Below are positions 17,196 through 25,538 of a DNA stretch of 64,000 nt, piece after piece; the stretch's first letter is position 1; every line of letters begins with the position of its first letter. The stretch is from positions 62,001-126,000 of the forward strand of contig JAFXOY010000065.1 in NCBI GenBank assembly GCA_017528375.1, written 5' to 3'. The notes below the pieces were generated by a model. The model had not been told where the DNA came from. It worked only from the letters and a program-made list of their open reading frames with translations, and searched no databases. Made by a program: the position numbers and the translations under genes. The stretch is from Clostridia bacterium. GTDB taxonomy: Bacteria > Bacillota > Clostridia > TANB77 > CAG-508.

Positions 17196-18599
17196 TTAGT
17201 TTTCTTTATGTTCTACAAGTAAATCTTTAATTTCTGTTACTGTTCCAGCTCCTAATGTTATAACTAAGTCGTTGTTTAATACATGTGATTTTACAAAATT
17301 AGCTATTTCATTAAAATCAGAAATATAAATTGCTTTTCTTCCTAGCTTATGAATTTCATCAACTATGTCTTGTGCATGAACATTATATGTGTTTTGTTCA
17401 CGAGCAGCATATATATCAGTTACGATTATATTATCAAATAATGTTAAAACTTTAGCAAAATCTTGAAGGTGTGTTTTAGTTCTACTATAAGTATGTGGTT
17501 GGAATATTACCCAAGACTTATTAAATTGTTTGTTTTTCATAGCTGTTGCAGTTGCCTTAATTTCTGTTGGGTGATGAGCATAGTCATCATAAACTGTAAC
17601 ATGATTTCCAAATTCTCCAATATATTCAAATCTTCTATGTGCTCCAGTAAATTTTGCTAAACCATTTTTAATTTGTTCTTTATTCAAACCATACATATGG
17701 CAAACACCTATACATGCTAAGGCATTCATTACATTATGCACTCCTGTAACTGATAGTGAAATTGTTTTGTAAAATGTGTTGTTATAATATACGTCAAATG
17801 TAGGGTATCCATTTTTATTAAATGTGATATTACGAGCAACAAAATTTGCATTTTGATTATTAATACCAAATGTAATTGTTTTAGCTTCAGTACATTTTGC
17901 TAAAGTTGAACAATTTGGATCATCACTATTAATAACTAATAATCCGTTTGCAGGTAATAATTTAACATATTTTTTAAATGCTAAAATAACATGTTCCATA
18001 TCTTTAAAATAATCTAAATGATCATTATCTATATTTAAAATTACTTCTGTTTTTGGATAGAATTTTAAAAAGCTTTCTACATATTCACAAGCTTCTATAA
18101 TAAAGTATTCGCTATTTCCAACTTTATAATTTGCATTAATTTGATTAAAATAAGCTCCAACTTGAATTGTAGGGTCAAGCTTTCCTTCTAGAAAGCAACT
18201 TGAAACCATTGAAGTAGTTGTAGTTTTTCCATGAGTTCCAGAAATACATATTGTATCATTGAACACTTTTGTAAGAATTCCAAGGAAATCTCCTCTTTCA
18301 ATTGTAGGAATTCCTAAAGTTCTTGCTTTAACTAGTTCTGGGTCATCTTGACTTATTGCTGCAGTATAAACAACTAAATCAGCATGAGAAACAGAATCCA
18401 TATCATGTCCAATTTTTACAGAAATACCATTTGCAACTAAAGCGTCTGTATATTCTGATTGATTTGCATCTGAACCTGTAACACTAAAGCCCCAATTTTT
18501 TAATATTTCGGCAATTCCACTCATGCTTACTCCACCGATACCAATCATATGTATTTTTCTATATTTTTCTAATTCTTCTAAATTAGCCAAATTCAACAC
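17196..18599 (-). CDS. murC: UDP-N-acetylmuramate--L-alanine ligase
   Basis: This ligase adds L-alanine to UDP-MurNAc, the first amino acid of the peptidoglycan stem peptide. It has 467 residues in the three-domain Mur ligase layout: a Rossmann domain (HMIGIGGVSMSGIAEIL), a central ATPase (GTHGKTTTTSM; ACEYVESF; NIDNDHLDYF) and a C-terminal domain (DDYAHHPTEIKAT). The annotated GTG at 18599 abuts the AAGGAG site, so TTG at 18596 or 18590 may be the real start. Its promoter (18651-18679) and a palindrome in the leader lie upstream. Confidence 0.97.
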   Translation of the reverse strand: MLNLANLEELEKYRKIHMIGIGGVSMSGIAEILKNWGFSVTGSDANQSEYTDALVANGISVKIGHDMDSVSHADLVVYTAAISQDDPELVKARTLGIPTIERGDFLGILTKVFNDTICISGTHGKTTTTSMVSSCFLEGKLDPTIQVGAYFNQINANYKVGNSEYFIIEACEYVESFLKFYPKTEVILNIDNDHLDYFKDMEHVILAFKKYVKLLPANGLLVINSDDPNCSTLAKCTEAKTITFGINNQNANFVARNITFNKNGYPTFDVYYNNTFYKTISLSVTGVHNVMNALACIGVCHMYGLNKEQIKNGLAKFTGAHRRFEYIGEFGNHVTVYDDYAHHPTEIKATATAMKNKQFNKSWVIFQPHTYSRTKTHLQDFAKVLTLFDNIIVTDIYAAREQNTYNVHAQDIVDEIHKLGRKAIYISDFNEIANFVKSHVLNNDLVITLGAGTVTEIKDLLVEHKEN

Positions 18600-18613
18600 T
18601 CTCCTTTTATTGT

Positions 18614-18638
18614 AAATATATTCACGCTGAATATATTT
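18614..18638. promoter_or_regulatory. Perfect palindrome in the murC leader
   Basis: AAATATATTCA-CGC-TGAATATATTT has 11-bp perfect arms. It lies about 6-30 bases downstream of the predicted murC start point and just upstream of its ribosome site. It could be an operator or a leader hairpin. Confidence 0.5.
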
Positions 18639-18650
18639 GGTTACTAGTAT

Positions 18651-18679
18651 ATTATATATAAATAATGTGAGTATTTCAA
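18651..18679 (-). promoter_or_regulatory. Predicted murC promoter
   Basis: On the minus strand, TTGAAA and TATAAT are 17 bases apart, reading toward murC. Confidence 0.65.
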
Positions 18680-18727
18680 TAGTTTCAGATATTATTTTAA
18701 AAATTTCTAAAATTTGTAAAAAAAAGA

Positions 18728-18752
18728 AGGAAAAATAATTTTTTTGATGAAT
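18728..18752 (+). promoter_or_regulatory. Candidate sigma-H promoter of spoVG
   Basis: AGGAAAA and GAAT are spaced by 14 bases, the geometry of the sigma-H promoter of Bacillus spoVG (AGGAWWT then GAAT). It lies about 75 bases before the start codon. Confidence 0.5.
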
Positions 18753-18825
18753 AATATATTAGTATGTGTTAAATAATATACATATGAAAAATAACATAAA
18801 AAACATTGGAAGGCGGTGCTCTAGA

Positions 18826-19128
18826 ATGCAAATTACAGATGTGCGTTTAAAGAAAGTAAATTCAGGAAGCAGAATGAAAGCAGTTGCTTCAGTTACATTT
18901 GATAATGAATTCGTAGTTCATGAAATCAAAGTTATCGAAAGTCAAAAAGGATTATTTATTGCTATGCCTAGCAAAAAAAGATTAAATGGTGAACATAAAG
19001 ATATAGCTCACCCAATCAATCCAGAGACAAGAGAAAAAATAGAAAAGGCTATATTTGAAGCATATGAAAATGCTCCAGAACCAGAAGAAACAGCAACAGC
19101 TGTTGATACTGAAGAAGTAGCAGAATAA
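18826..19128 (+). CDS. spoVG: Septation/sporulation regulator SpoVG
   Basis: A 100-residue RNA- and DNA-binding protein that affects septation, sporulation and virulence genes in Bacillota. The sequence [20 protein letters not shown], then [10 protein letters not shown] and [13 protein letters not shown], is highly conserved in the family. The start at 18826 follows GGAAGGCGGT; an in-frame upstream ATG would add 20 residues absent from the family. The last 18 residues are acidic and variable. A candidate sigma-H promoter lies upstream. Confidence 0.97.
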   Translation: MQITDVRLKKVNSGSRMKAVASVTFDNEFVVHEIKVIESQKGLFIAMPSKKRLNGEHKDIAHPINPETREKIEKAIFEAYENAPEPEETATAVDTEEVAE

Positions 19129-19134
19129 TAAATA

Positions 19135-19161
19135 AAGAACACTTTTAAAGTGTTCTTTTTT
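19135..19161 (+). terminator. spoVG terminator
   Basis: AAAGAACACT pairs with AGTGTTCTTT, followed by more T. Confidence 0.85.
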
Positions 19162-19173
19162 GTTTTTTATACG

Positions 19174-19206
19174 AAAGAAAAATCCCCTCTAGAAGAACTA
19201 GAGGGG
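19174..19206 (-). terminator. Terminator of the small minus-strand gene
   Basis: Perfect 9-bp stem CCCCTCTAG/CTAGAGGGG; on the minus strand it is followed by ATTTTTCTTT. Confidence 0.8.
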
Positions 19207-19213
19207 ACGACAC

Positions 19214-19426
19214 TCAACATCCGAAAGGATTGCCTATTATGAGTGTCTTAATCTCATTAAACAGGGGCTTTAAAAGTCCGATTGGGCTCAAGAGACTCAT
19301 GTAAACGGGGTCACCTTTGCGCTCCTGTGCGATATTAGCTACTACTATATCGTGATTTTTAAAAAAGTCACATACAGTTTGGTAGTTTGACTCGCTAACT
19401 TTAATGAGTGTTTTTGCATTTTCCAT
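19214..19426 (-). CDS. Small protein of unknown function (70 aa)
   Basis: A 70-residue soluble protein (starts MENAKTLIKVSESNYQTVCD). ATG is preceded at ideal distance by AAGGAGGT, and a strong promoter and terminator bracket it, so it is a genuine gene despite its size. Its DNA is richer in G+C than the neighbours, which hints at a different origin. I recognise no domain. It stands alone on the minus strand between spoVG and an ABC exporter. Confidence 0.65.
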   Translation of the reverse strand: MENAKTLIKVSESNYQTVCDFFKNHDIVVANIAQERKGDPVYMSLLSPIGLLKPLFNEIKTLIIGNPFGC

Positions 19427-19455
19427 TGGAAAATACCTCCTTAAAAATATATTGT

Positions 19456-19470
19456 GTCCATACCATGGAC
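19456..19470. promoter_or_regulatory. Palindrome at the start of the small minus-strand transcript
   Basis: GTCCAT-ACC-ATGGAC sits immediately downstream of the -10 box of the minus-strand promoter, a usual operator position. Confidence 0.4.
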
Positions 19471-19474
19471 GTAT

Positions 19475-19503
19475 AGTATATCATATAATTTACGTTATGT
19501 CAA
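19475..19503 (-). promoter_or_regulatory. Promoter of the small minus-strand gene
   Basis: On the minus strand, consensus TTGACA and TATACT are 17 bases apart. Confidence 0.75.
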
Positions 19504-19533
19504 ACAAAACTTAAAAAAATTATGCATTTTTCA

Positions 19534-19563
19534 TTGACAAATATCTACAATATCTGATAAAAT
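19534..19563 (+). promoter_or_regulatory. Strong promoter facing the 5S-like sequence
   Basis: Consensus TTGACA, an 18-base spacer and TAAAAT. The predicted start point near 19570 falls at the beginning of the 5S rRNA-like sequence. Confidence 0.7.
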
Positions 19564-19565
19564 AT

Positions 19566-19630
19566 TGCGTACCGTAGAGAGATACCTGTTCTCATTCCGA
19601 ACACAGAAGCCAAACTCTATTGATAGAATT
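19566..19630 (+). pseudogene. Truncated 5S rRNA-like sequence
   Basis: The segment GATACCTGTTCTCATTCCGA then ACACAGAAGCCAAACTCT reproduces the helix II/III and loop B-C core of bacterial 5S rRNA, including the near-invariant CCGAACACAGAAG. After about 19625 the similarity ends: the expected GATGGTA and the 3' closing strand are absent. No 16S or 23S sequence is nearby. It is a 5S fragment, not a working 5S gene. A strong promoter lies directly in front and a terminator-like hairpin at 19716, so a short RNA could still be made. Confidence 0.7.
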
Positions 19631-19715
19631 TATATGATTTTGTGTATTAAACATGGAAATAAATGCTATTAAGAGAAGAGCTTATTTAATCAAAACAACT
19701 TTAATCATATATGTG

Positions 19716-19747
19716 CCGAATATGTGTCTAACATATTGGGTATTTTT
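19716..19747 (+). terminator. Terminator-like hairpin downstream of the 5S fragment
   Basis: CCGAATATG pairs with CATATTGGG (one mismatch), followed by TATTTTT. Confidence 0.5.
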
Positions 19748-19935
19748 GTATTTACATCTATAAAATATAACCCAATTTTATAAATGAACTAGAAAATGTT
19801 TAATTAACAAAATTATACATGATTTAAAAGATAGGAGGTAGGTTATTAAATTAGTTTTATTTTAACCACAAAAAATTATTAAAGAAAGGATGAGGTCCAA
19901 AAAATATTAAAAATATAAAAATAGGAGGATAAAGC
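19748..19935 (+). other. AT-rich leader before the ABC exporter
   Basis: There is no gene here. A Shine-Dalgarno-like TAGGAGGTAG at 19832-19841 has no usable start codon after it. The ribosome site that serves the exporter (AGGAGG) is at the end of the stretch. Confidence 0.4.
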
Positions 19936-21678
19936 ATGAAGAAATTGCTAACTAAATTACTAAAAAAGCATGTGTTTCTTATTTTAATAGAGCTTATTCT
20001 TATAACAGTAAATATATATTTGCTGACAGTTCCTTCAAAAATTTTAGGACAAATAATTGATTTACTTTATAATGTTGACGCTAATAAAAACACAATTATG
20101 CAAACAATTTTATATTTATTGTTAATGTGCATATTGCTTTTAATTTCAAGGGTTTCTTGGAAAATGATTGATGCTAAAATATCGAGAAACATGGTGAAAA
20201 TGATTAGAGACACAATATATGAAAAAATGTTAAAAACAGATGTAGCAAAGCTAGATACAATGAAAAATGGAGACATAATGTCTTATTTTGTTAAAGATAT
20301 TAATGAAGTAAGAAAATTTGTTTCAAATGTAATAACGCTTATGGTCAGGTTTATTTTAAATTTTGCAATTGTTGCTATTGCAATGACTAAATCAACAAAT
20401 GGTAAGCTAACTTTAATTACACTTTTTCCAATAGCAATTAGCATAATTTTAATTTTTATGATGATTAAAAAAATCGAAAAAAATTATAATGCATCAAGAA
20501 AGAAATTTACAGATTTATCTGAATTTGTACAGGAAAGTACAGATAGTATTAGAACAACGAAAGCATATGTGGGTGAGAAAAAACAATACGAAGAATTTTT
20601 AAATAAAAATACAAGTTTACGAAATACGAATTTTGAAGTAATTAAAGACGAAACTTTAATTAGTATTTTTATGAATTTGGGAATAGGAATTGGTTTAGGA
20701 TTATCAATTTTATTTGGTGGAAAAATGGTTTTAAATAATCAGATTTCAGTCGGAGATTTTGTTGCATTTAATGGCTATATGATAATTTTGCAGGAACCAA
20801 TTAGATGGATTCCATGGATGGTTAAGCATTCAAAAAGATTCCAAGTAGCATATAAAAGGCTTAATGATTTCCTTAAAATGAAAGAAGAAAAAATAAAGAT
20901 TTATGATTATAATTCAGAAAATTTAAATGGAAATATACAAATAAATGGTTTGACATATCGCTATCCAGATGGAGGAGAAGACGTTCTTAAGAATATTAGT
21001 ATTAATGTAGAGCAAGGTAAATCATTGGGAATAATTGGTGTTATTGGAAGTGGTAAAACAACGCTAATGAATTTATTAATGAAACTTTATAAAGTTCCAG
21101 ATGGAAAAATTTTTATTGGTGGTAAAGATATTAATAATATTGAAACAGATGCTATAAGACATAATATTTGTTATATTACTCAAGATAATTTCTTGTTTTC
21201 ATCAACATTAAAAGATAATATTAATCTTTTTAGAGATATTTATGCAGAGGAAGATATTTTAGAAAGCACAAAATCTTCTATGATATATGAGGAGATAAAT
21301 GATATGCCAGATGGAATTAATACTATAATTGGAGAAAAAGGTATTGATTTATCAGGCGGACAAAAACAAAGGGTTGTAATATCAAGAGCGTTTTTAAATC
21401 AAAGTAATATTGTTATATTTGATGATACATTTTCTGCTTTAGATAACAAAACAGAAGAATCATTATTAAGAAATATTAGAAAACTTACAGAAAATAAAAC
21501 ATGTATTATTATTTCTAATAGAATATCAGACATAAAGCATTGTGACGAAATTATAGTTCTTGATCATGGTGAAATTGTTGAAAGAGGTATACATAGAGAT
21601 TTACTTGCTTTGAAAAAGAATTACTATGAATTCTATAAGAATCAAGCAGAAAAAAACAGGGTAGATATTTTAAGTTAA
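19936..21678 (+). CDS. Heterodimeric ABC exporter, subunit 1 (degenerate ATP site)
   Basis: A 580-residue half-transporter with six membrane helices (about residues 10-300) and an ATPase domain with Walker A GVIGSGKTT, signature LSGGQKQR and Walker B IVIFDDTFSALD. The residue after the Walker B aspartate is Asp rather than the catalytic Glu, as in one half of TM287/288, LmrCD and MdlAB-type exporters. The canonical signature lies here while the catalytic Glu is in the partner. It is followed by the partner gene after 24 bases. Substrate cannot be read from sequence; drugs, lipids or peptides are possible. Confidence 0.93.
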   Translation: MKKLLTKLLKKHVFLILIELILITVNIYLLTVPSKILGQIIDLLYNVDANKNTIMQTILYLLLMCILLLISRVSWKMIDAKISRNMVKMIRDTIYEKMLKTDVAKLDTMKNGDIMSYFVKDINEVRKFVSNVITLMVRFILNFAIVAIAMTKSTNGKLTLITLFPIAISIILIFMMIKKIEKNYNASRKKFTDLSEFVQESTDSIRTTKAYVGEKKQYEEFLNKNTSLRNTNFEVIKDETLISIFMNLGIGIGLGLSILFGGKMVLNNQISVGDFVAFNGYMIILQEPIRWIPWMVKHSKRFQVAYKRLNDFLKMKEEKIKIYDYNSENLNGNIQINGLTYRYPDGGEDVLKNISINVEQGKSLGIIGVIGSGKTTLMNLLMKLYKVPDGKIFIGGKDINNIETDAIRHNICYITQDNFLFSSTLKDNINLFRDIYAEEDILESTKSSMIYEEINDMPDGINTIIGEKGIDLSGGQKQRVVISRAFLNQSNIVIFDDTFSALDNKTEESLLRNIRKLTENKTCIIISNRISDIKHCDEIIVLDHGEIVERGIHRDLLALKKNYYEFYKNQAEKNRVDILS

Positions 21679-21702
21679 AAACAAGATAAAGGAGGTAGAA
21701 CA

Positions 21703-23445
21703 TTGAAAAACAAGACATTTAAAAGAATTTGGAATATGGTTAGACCGTATCGAAAAACAGTCGCTTTTGTTACAGTTTTAGCTATAATAATAGATGCTTT
21801 AGCATTGGTAAAACCATATTTAGTAAGAGTTCTTATTGATGATTATTTGAAAAACGGAATAAGTCAAAATGAATTTATGTCTGTTTCTATGATTTCATAT
21901 ATATACATCGCATTAGTTCTTCTAGAAAATTTCTTGGATTATTTTAATAGTACAAGAACAAATATCTTAGGAGAGAGTGTTGTTTATGATTTACGAAATC
22001 GTATGTATGAATACATTGAAAAAGCTAAGATAAAGTTTCATGATAAGGTTCCATCAGGAACATTGTTTGTAAGAATAATTAGTGATATTGAAGATGTATA
22101 TGCATTGTTTAGCGATGTTATAACAACTTTTGCTAAAGATATATTTATTATAATTGGTTTGTTGATTGTAATGGTATATATAAGTTACAAATTAGCTATG
22201 GTTAGCTTAATAATAATACCATTAATTATAATATCTTCTTTAATATTAACAAAACTATTGAACAAAACATATTCTGCAGTGAAAACCGTTAGAACAAAAA
22301 TGAATATCTTCTTTTCAGAATCAATATATGGATTGAAATTAATAAAAATATTTAACAGACAAAGAGAAAAACAGCGAGAATGTGAACGAATTACAAAAGA
22401 ATTTAGAGAAACAATAAAGCCTATGGGATTTTTGCAAGGATTATTACCAGCAATTATGACTTTAATTGAAAACCTGGGAATTGCACTGGTAATATGGGCG
22501 GTTATAAATAAATGGATAGGAGAATCTTTGGATGTTGGAATAATATATATGTTTATTACATATTTGAAAAATTTATTTGATCCTATTAATAGAATTATTG
22601 AAAATGTTGAGATTGTTGAAGAAGCGGTTACTTCAATTGATAAGGTTTATGAGATTTTAGAAAATGAAGAAATGCTAGAAGATTTTGAATCAGGTAAAAG
22701 AATAAATAAGATAAAAGGTAAAATTGAATTTAAAAATGTATGGTTTGCATATGAAGATGAAAATTGGATTTTGAAAGATGTAAGCTTTACTATCGAACCA
22801 GGGCAAAGTGTTGCATTAGTTGGTAAAACGGGTTCTGGAAAAACAACAATTACTAATTTGATTAATAAATTTTACACAATACAAAAAGGTGAAATTTTGA
22901 TAGATGGTATTAATATAAATGATATTAATTTAGCTGATTTAAGAAGAAATATAGGAACGATTTTGCAAGATCCGTTTATATATGCAAAATCTATAAAAGA
23001 TAATATTAAATTATTTAATGATATATCAAATGAGAGTGTTGAGAACGCTATAAAATTAGCTTCTGCTGAAGGATTTGTTAATAACCAAGAACATGGAATT
23101 GATGAAATAGCAAGAGAACGTGGAAATTCATTCTCAGCTGGTGAAAAGCAATTGTTAGCTTTTGCAAGAATATTTGCTTTAAACCCATCAGTATTTATTT
23201 TAGATGAAGCAACAGCTAATATTGATACAACAACTGAACAATTAATTCAAGAATCTGTAGATAAGTTGTCAAAAGAAAAAACATCAATTTTTATAGCTCA
23301 TAGATTGGCAACTATTGTTAATGTCGATAAGATTATAGTTTTAGGTAACGGAAAAATTGTTGAAGAAGGAAATCATAATGAGTTAGTTGCTTCAGGAGGC
23401 TATTACAGCAAGTTGTATAATTCGTATTATAATAGCTTAGTGTAA
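21703..23445 (+). CDS. Heterodimeric ABC exporter, subunit 2 (catalytic ATP site)
   Basis: A 580-residue partner of the preceding gene, with six membrane helices (about 15-310) and an ATPase domain. Walker A is GKTGSGKTT, Walker B FILDEATANID carries the catalytic Glu, and the signature is altered (FSAGEKQLL instead of LSGGQ). This complementary pattern of defects is the hallmark of asymmetric exporters. TTG at 21703 is the start, after AAGGAGGTAG. A cluster of palindromes begins right after the stop. Confidence 0.93.
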   Translation: MKNKTFKRIWNMVRPYRKTVAFVTVLAIIIDALALVKPYLVRVLIDDYLKNGISQNEFMSVSMISYIYIALVLLENFLDYFNSTRTNILGESVVYDLRNRMYEYIEKAKIKFHDKVPSGTLFVRIISDIEDVYALFSDVITTFAKDIFIIIGLLIVMVYISYKLAMVSLIIIPLIIISSLILTKLLNKTYSAVKTVRTKMNIFFSESIYGLKLIKIFNRQREKQRECERITKEFRETIKPMGFLQGLLPAIMTLIENLGIALVIWAVINKWIGESLDVGIIYMFITYLKNLFDPINRIIENVEIVEEAVTSIDKVYEILENEEMLEDFESGKRINKIKGKIEFKNVWFAYEDENWILKDVSFTIEPGQSVALVGKTGSGKTTITNLINKFYTIQKGEILIDGININDINLADLRRNIGTILQDPFIYAKSIKDNIKLFNDISNESVENAIKLASAEGFVNNQEHGIDEIARERGNSFSAGEKQLLAFARIFALNPSVFILDEATANIDTTTEQLIQESVDKLSKEKTSIFIAHRLATIVNVDKIIVLGNGKIVEEGNHNELVASGGYYSKLYNSYYNSLV

Positions 23446-23569
23446 AAAATGCACAGTTGGGGACGCGTCCCCGCTGTGCATTTTGCACAACGTGGGACGG
23501 GTTAATTTACTGACGTGTCCCTGGCTGTGCATTTTGCACAGCTGGGACGCGTCCCCAATTGTGCAAAAA
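23446..23569. repeat. Modular GGGACGCGTCCC / TGTGCATTTTGCACA palindrome array
   Basis: Two kinds of small palindromes alternate: GGGGACGCGTCCCC (twice, plus a looped GGGACGGG..GACGTGTCCC copy) and TGTGCATTTTGCACA (twice complete, partial at both ends). The last 27 bases (GGGACGCGTCCCCAATTG then TGCAAAAA) are repeated at 33083-33108. The array begins at the stop of the ABC exporter. Confidence 0.85.
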
Positions 23570-23583
23570 TTTGGTTAAAGCCC

Positions 23584-23612
23584 TTGAAAAAAATCCGTTT
23601 TAATGATTAAAT
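23584..23612 (+). promoter_or_regulatory. Possible promoter of the asnB cluster
   Basis: TTGAAA and TTAAAT are 17 bases apart, about 60 bases upstream of asnB. Confidence 0.4.
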
Positions 23613-23673
23613 AGGACGTGTAAAAATGGATAAAATAATTTAGTATTGTAATAGACAAAGGAGAGATGCCGAA

Positions 23674-25503
23674 ATGTGTGGTTTCTGTGGATTTACTGGT
23701 AAGGTAGAGAACAAAGAACAAGTTATAGAAAATATGATGGAAAAAATAATATATAGAGGTCCAGATAGTAAAGGAAGTCATGTTGATGATGATATTGCTT
23801 TAGGTTTTAGAAGATTATCAATTATTGATTTAGCGGATGGAGCTCAACCAATATATAATGAAGATGGAACAAAGGTTATTGTTTTTAATGGTGAAATCTA
23901 TAATTATAAAATAATTCGTGATGACTTAATAAACAAAGGACATATATTCAAAACAAAAACAGATACTGAAGTTATATTACATGGTTATGAAGAATATGGT
24001 CCAGAGGTTTTAAATAAATTTAGAGGAATGTTTGGAATTGCAATTTGGGATTTAGTTTCTAAAGAATTGTTTATTGCTAGAGATTACTTTGGAATTAAAC
24101 CAATGTATTATACACAATTTGGAAATGATTTAGTATTTGGTTCTGAAATAAAATGCTTGTTAACACATCCAAATGTAAAAAAAGAGCTTAATGAGTCAGC
24201 TTTGCAAAATTATTTATCTTTCCAATATGGTGTTCCAAATGATACGTTCTTTAAAAACATTTATTGCTTACAACCAGGTCACTACCTAAAATTTAAAGAT
24301 GGAAAACTTGAAATCACAAGATATTGGAAGCCGGAATTTATGGTAAATGATTCATGGGAAGAAGATAGATTAGTTGAAGAAATTGACAAAGTATTTAAGG
24401 AATCAGTTGAAGCACATAAAATAAGTGATGTTGAAGTTGGATGCTTTTTATCAAGTGGTGTTGATTCAAGTTATGTTGCAACCCAATTTAAAGGGCAAAA
24501 AAGTTTTACAGTTGGATTTAATTATAATAAATACAATGAAATTGATTATGCTAAAGAGTTGGCAGAAGAAATTGGACAAGAACACTATTTTAAAAGAATT
24601 GAAGATGATGAGTTCTGGGAAATAGTTCCAAAAGTTCAATATTATATGGACCAACCACATGCTGATCCTTCTTGTGTTGCATTATATTATGTGTGCAAAA
24701 TTGCAAGTGAGCATGTAAAAGTTGTTCTTTCAGGAGAAGGTGCAGATGAGTTATTTGGTGGATATAGAATTTATCATGAACCATTTAGTTTACGTTATAG
24801 TAAACTATTACCTCGTTTTGTATGGAAAGGAATAGCAGGTGTATTAAATGCAATTCCAGTAGAATTCCCAGGCAAAAGCTATGCAAATAGAGCAAGCAAA
24901 ACATTAGAACAAAGATTTATTGGAAATGCTAATTTGTTCTCAGATAAAGAAAAACGTAAAATATTAAAAAACACAGAAGGAATGAAAAAGCCAGAAGAAA
25001 TTACAAAGCCTTTTTATGAAGACACAAAAGGTATGGATGATGTTACAAGAATGCAATATATTGACATTAATTTCTGGATGATTGGAGATATTTTATTAAA
25101 AGCAGATAGAATGAGTATGGCAAATTCACTAGAGCTTCGTGTTCCATTCTTGGATAAAGAAGTATGGAATTTAGCAAGAACAATTCCAGCTCAATTTAAG
25201 GTAACTAAAGATGGACAAACTAAGGTAGCGATGAGAAAAGCAGCTCTTAAAAATATGCCAGAAAAAGTAGCATCAAGAAAGAAATTAGGATTCCCAGTTC
25301 CAACAAGAGAATGGTTAAAACAAGAAAAATACTATAACATTGTTAAAAAAGAATTTGAATCTGAAACAGCTAAAAAATATTTTGTAACAGAAGAAATAGT
25401 TAAGTTATTAGATGAACATATTAAATTGAAGAAAGACAATAGTAGAAAAATTTGGACTATTTATGTGTTCTTGATTTGGTATAAGCAATTTTTTGAGGAA
25501 TAA
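23674..25503 (+). CDS. asnB: Asparagine synthase (glutamine-hydrolysing), copy 1
   Basis: A 609-residue enzyme converting aspartate, ATP and glutamine to asparagine. The N-terminal class II amidotransferase domain begins MCGFCGF with nucleophile Cys2, followed by IIYRGPDSKG and FNGEIYNY. The synthetase domain has the PP-loop LSSGVDSSYVA and the later blocks LSGEGADELFGGYRIYHEPF and LRVPFLDKEVW. ATG follows AAAGGAGAG. It is close in design to the second copy at 26367. One copy may serve a different acceptor, since AsnB homologs also amidate wall or peptide substrates. Confidence 0.93.
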   Translation: MCGFCGFTGKVENKEQVIENMMEKIIYRGPDSKGSHVDDDIALGFRRLSIIDLADGAQPIYNEDGTKVIVFNGEIYNYKIIRDDLINKGHIFKTKTDTEVILHGYEEYGPEVLNKFRGMFGIAIWDLVSKELFIARDYFGIKPMYYTQFGNDLVFGSEIKCLLTHPNVKKELNESALQNYLSFQYGVPNDTFFKNIYCLQPGHYLKFKDGKLEITRYWKPEFMVNDSWEEDRLVEEIDKVFKESVEAHKISDVEVGCFLSSGVDSSYVATQFKGQKSFTVGFNYNKYNEIDYAKELAEEIGQEHYFKRIEDDEFWEIVPKVQYYMDQPHADPSCVALYYVCKIASEHVKVVLSGEGADELFGGYRIYHEPFSLRYSKLLPRFVWKGIAGVLNAIPVEFPGKSYANRASKTLEQRFIGNANLFSDKEKRKILKNTEGMKKPEEITKPFYEDTKGMDDVTRMQYIDINFWMIGDILLKADRMSMANSLELRVPFLDKEVWNLARTIPAQFKVTKDGQTKVAMRKAALKNMPEKVASRKKLGFPVPTREWLKQEKYYNIVKKEFESETAKKYFVTEEIVKLLDEHIKLKKDNSRKIWTIYVFLIWYKQFFEE

Positions 25504-25538
25504 CAAATGATAAAATAATATAAAATAGGAGTTATTAT

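Noticed and set aside
18766..18825. Twenty-residue upstream extension of spoVG
   Set aside because: The ribosome site GGAAGGCGGT is placed for ATG 18826, and family members begin with MQITDVR.
23446..23569. CRISPR array
   Set aside because: The repeats are short palindromes without unique 30-40 base spacers, and no cas genes are near.
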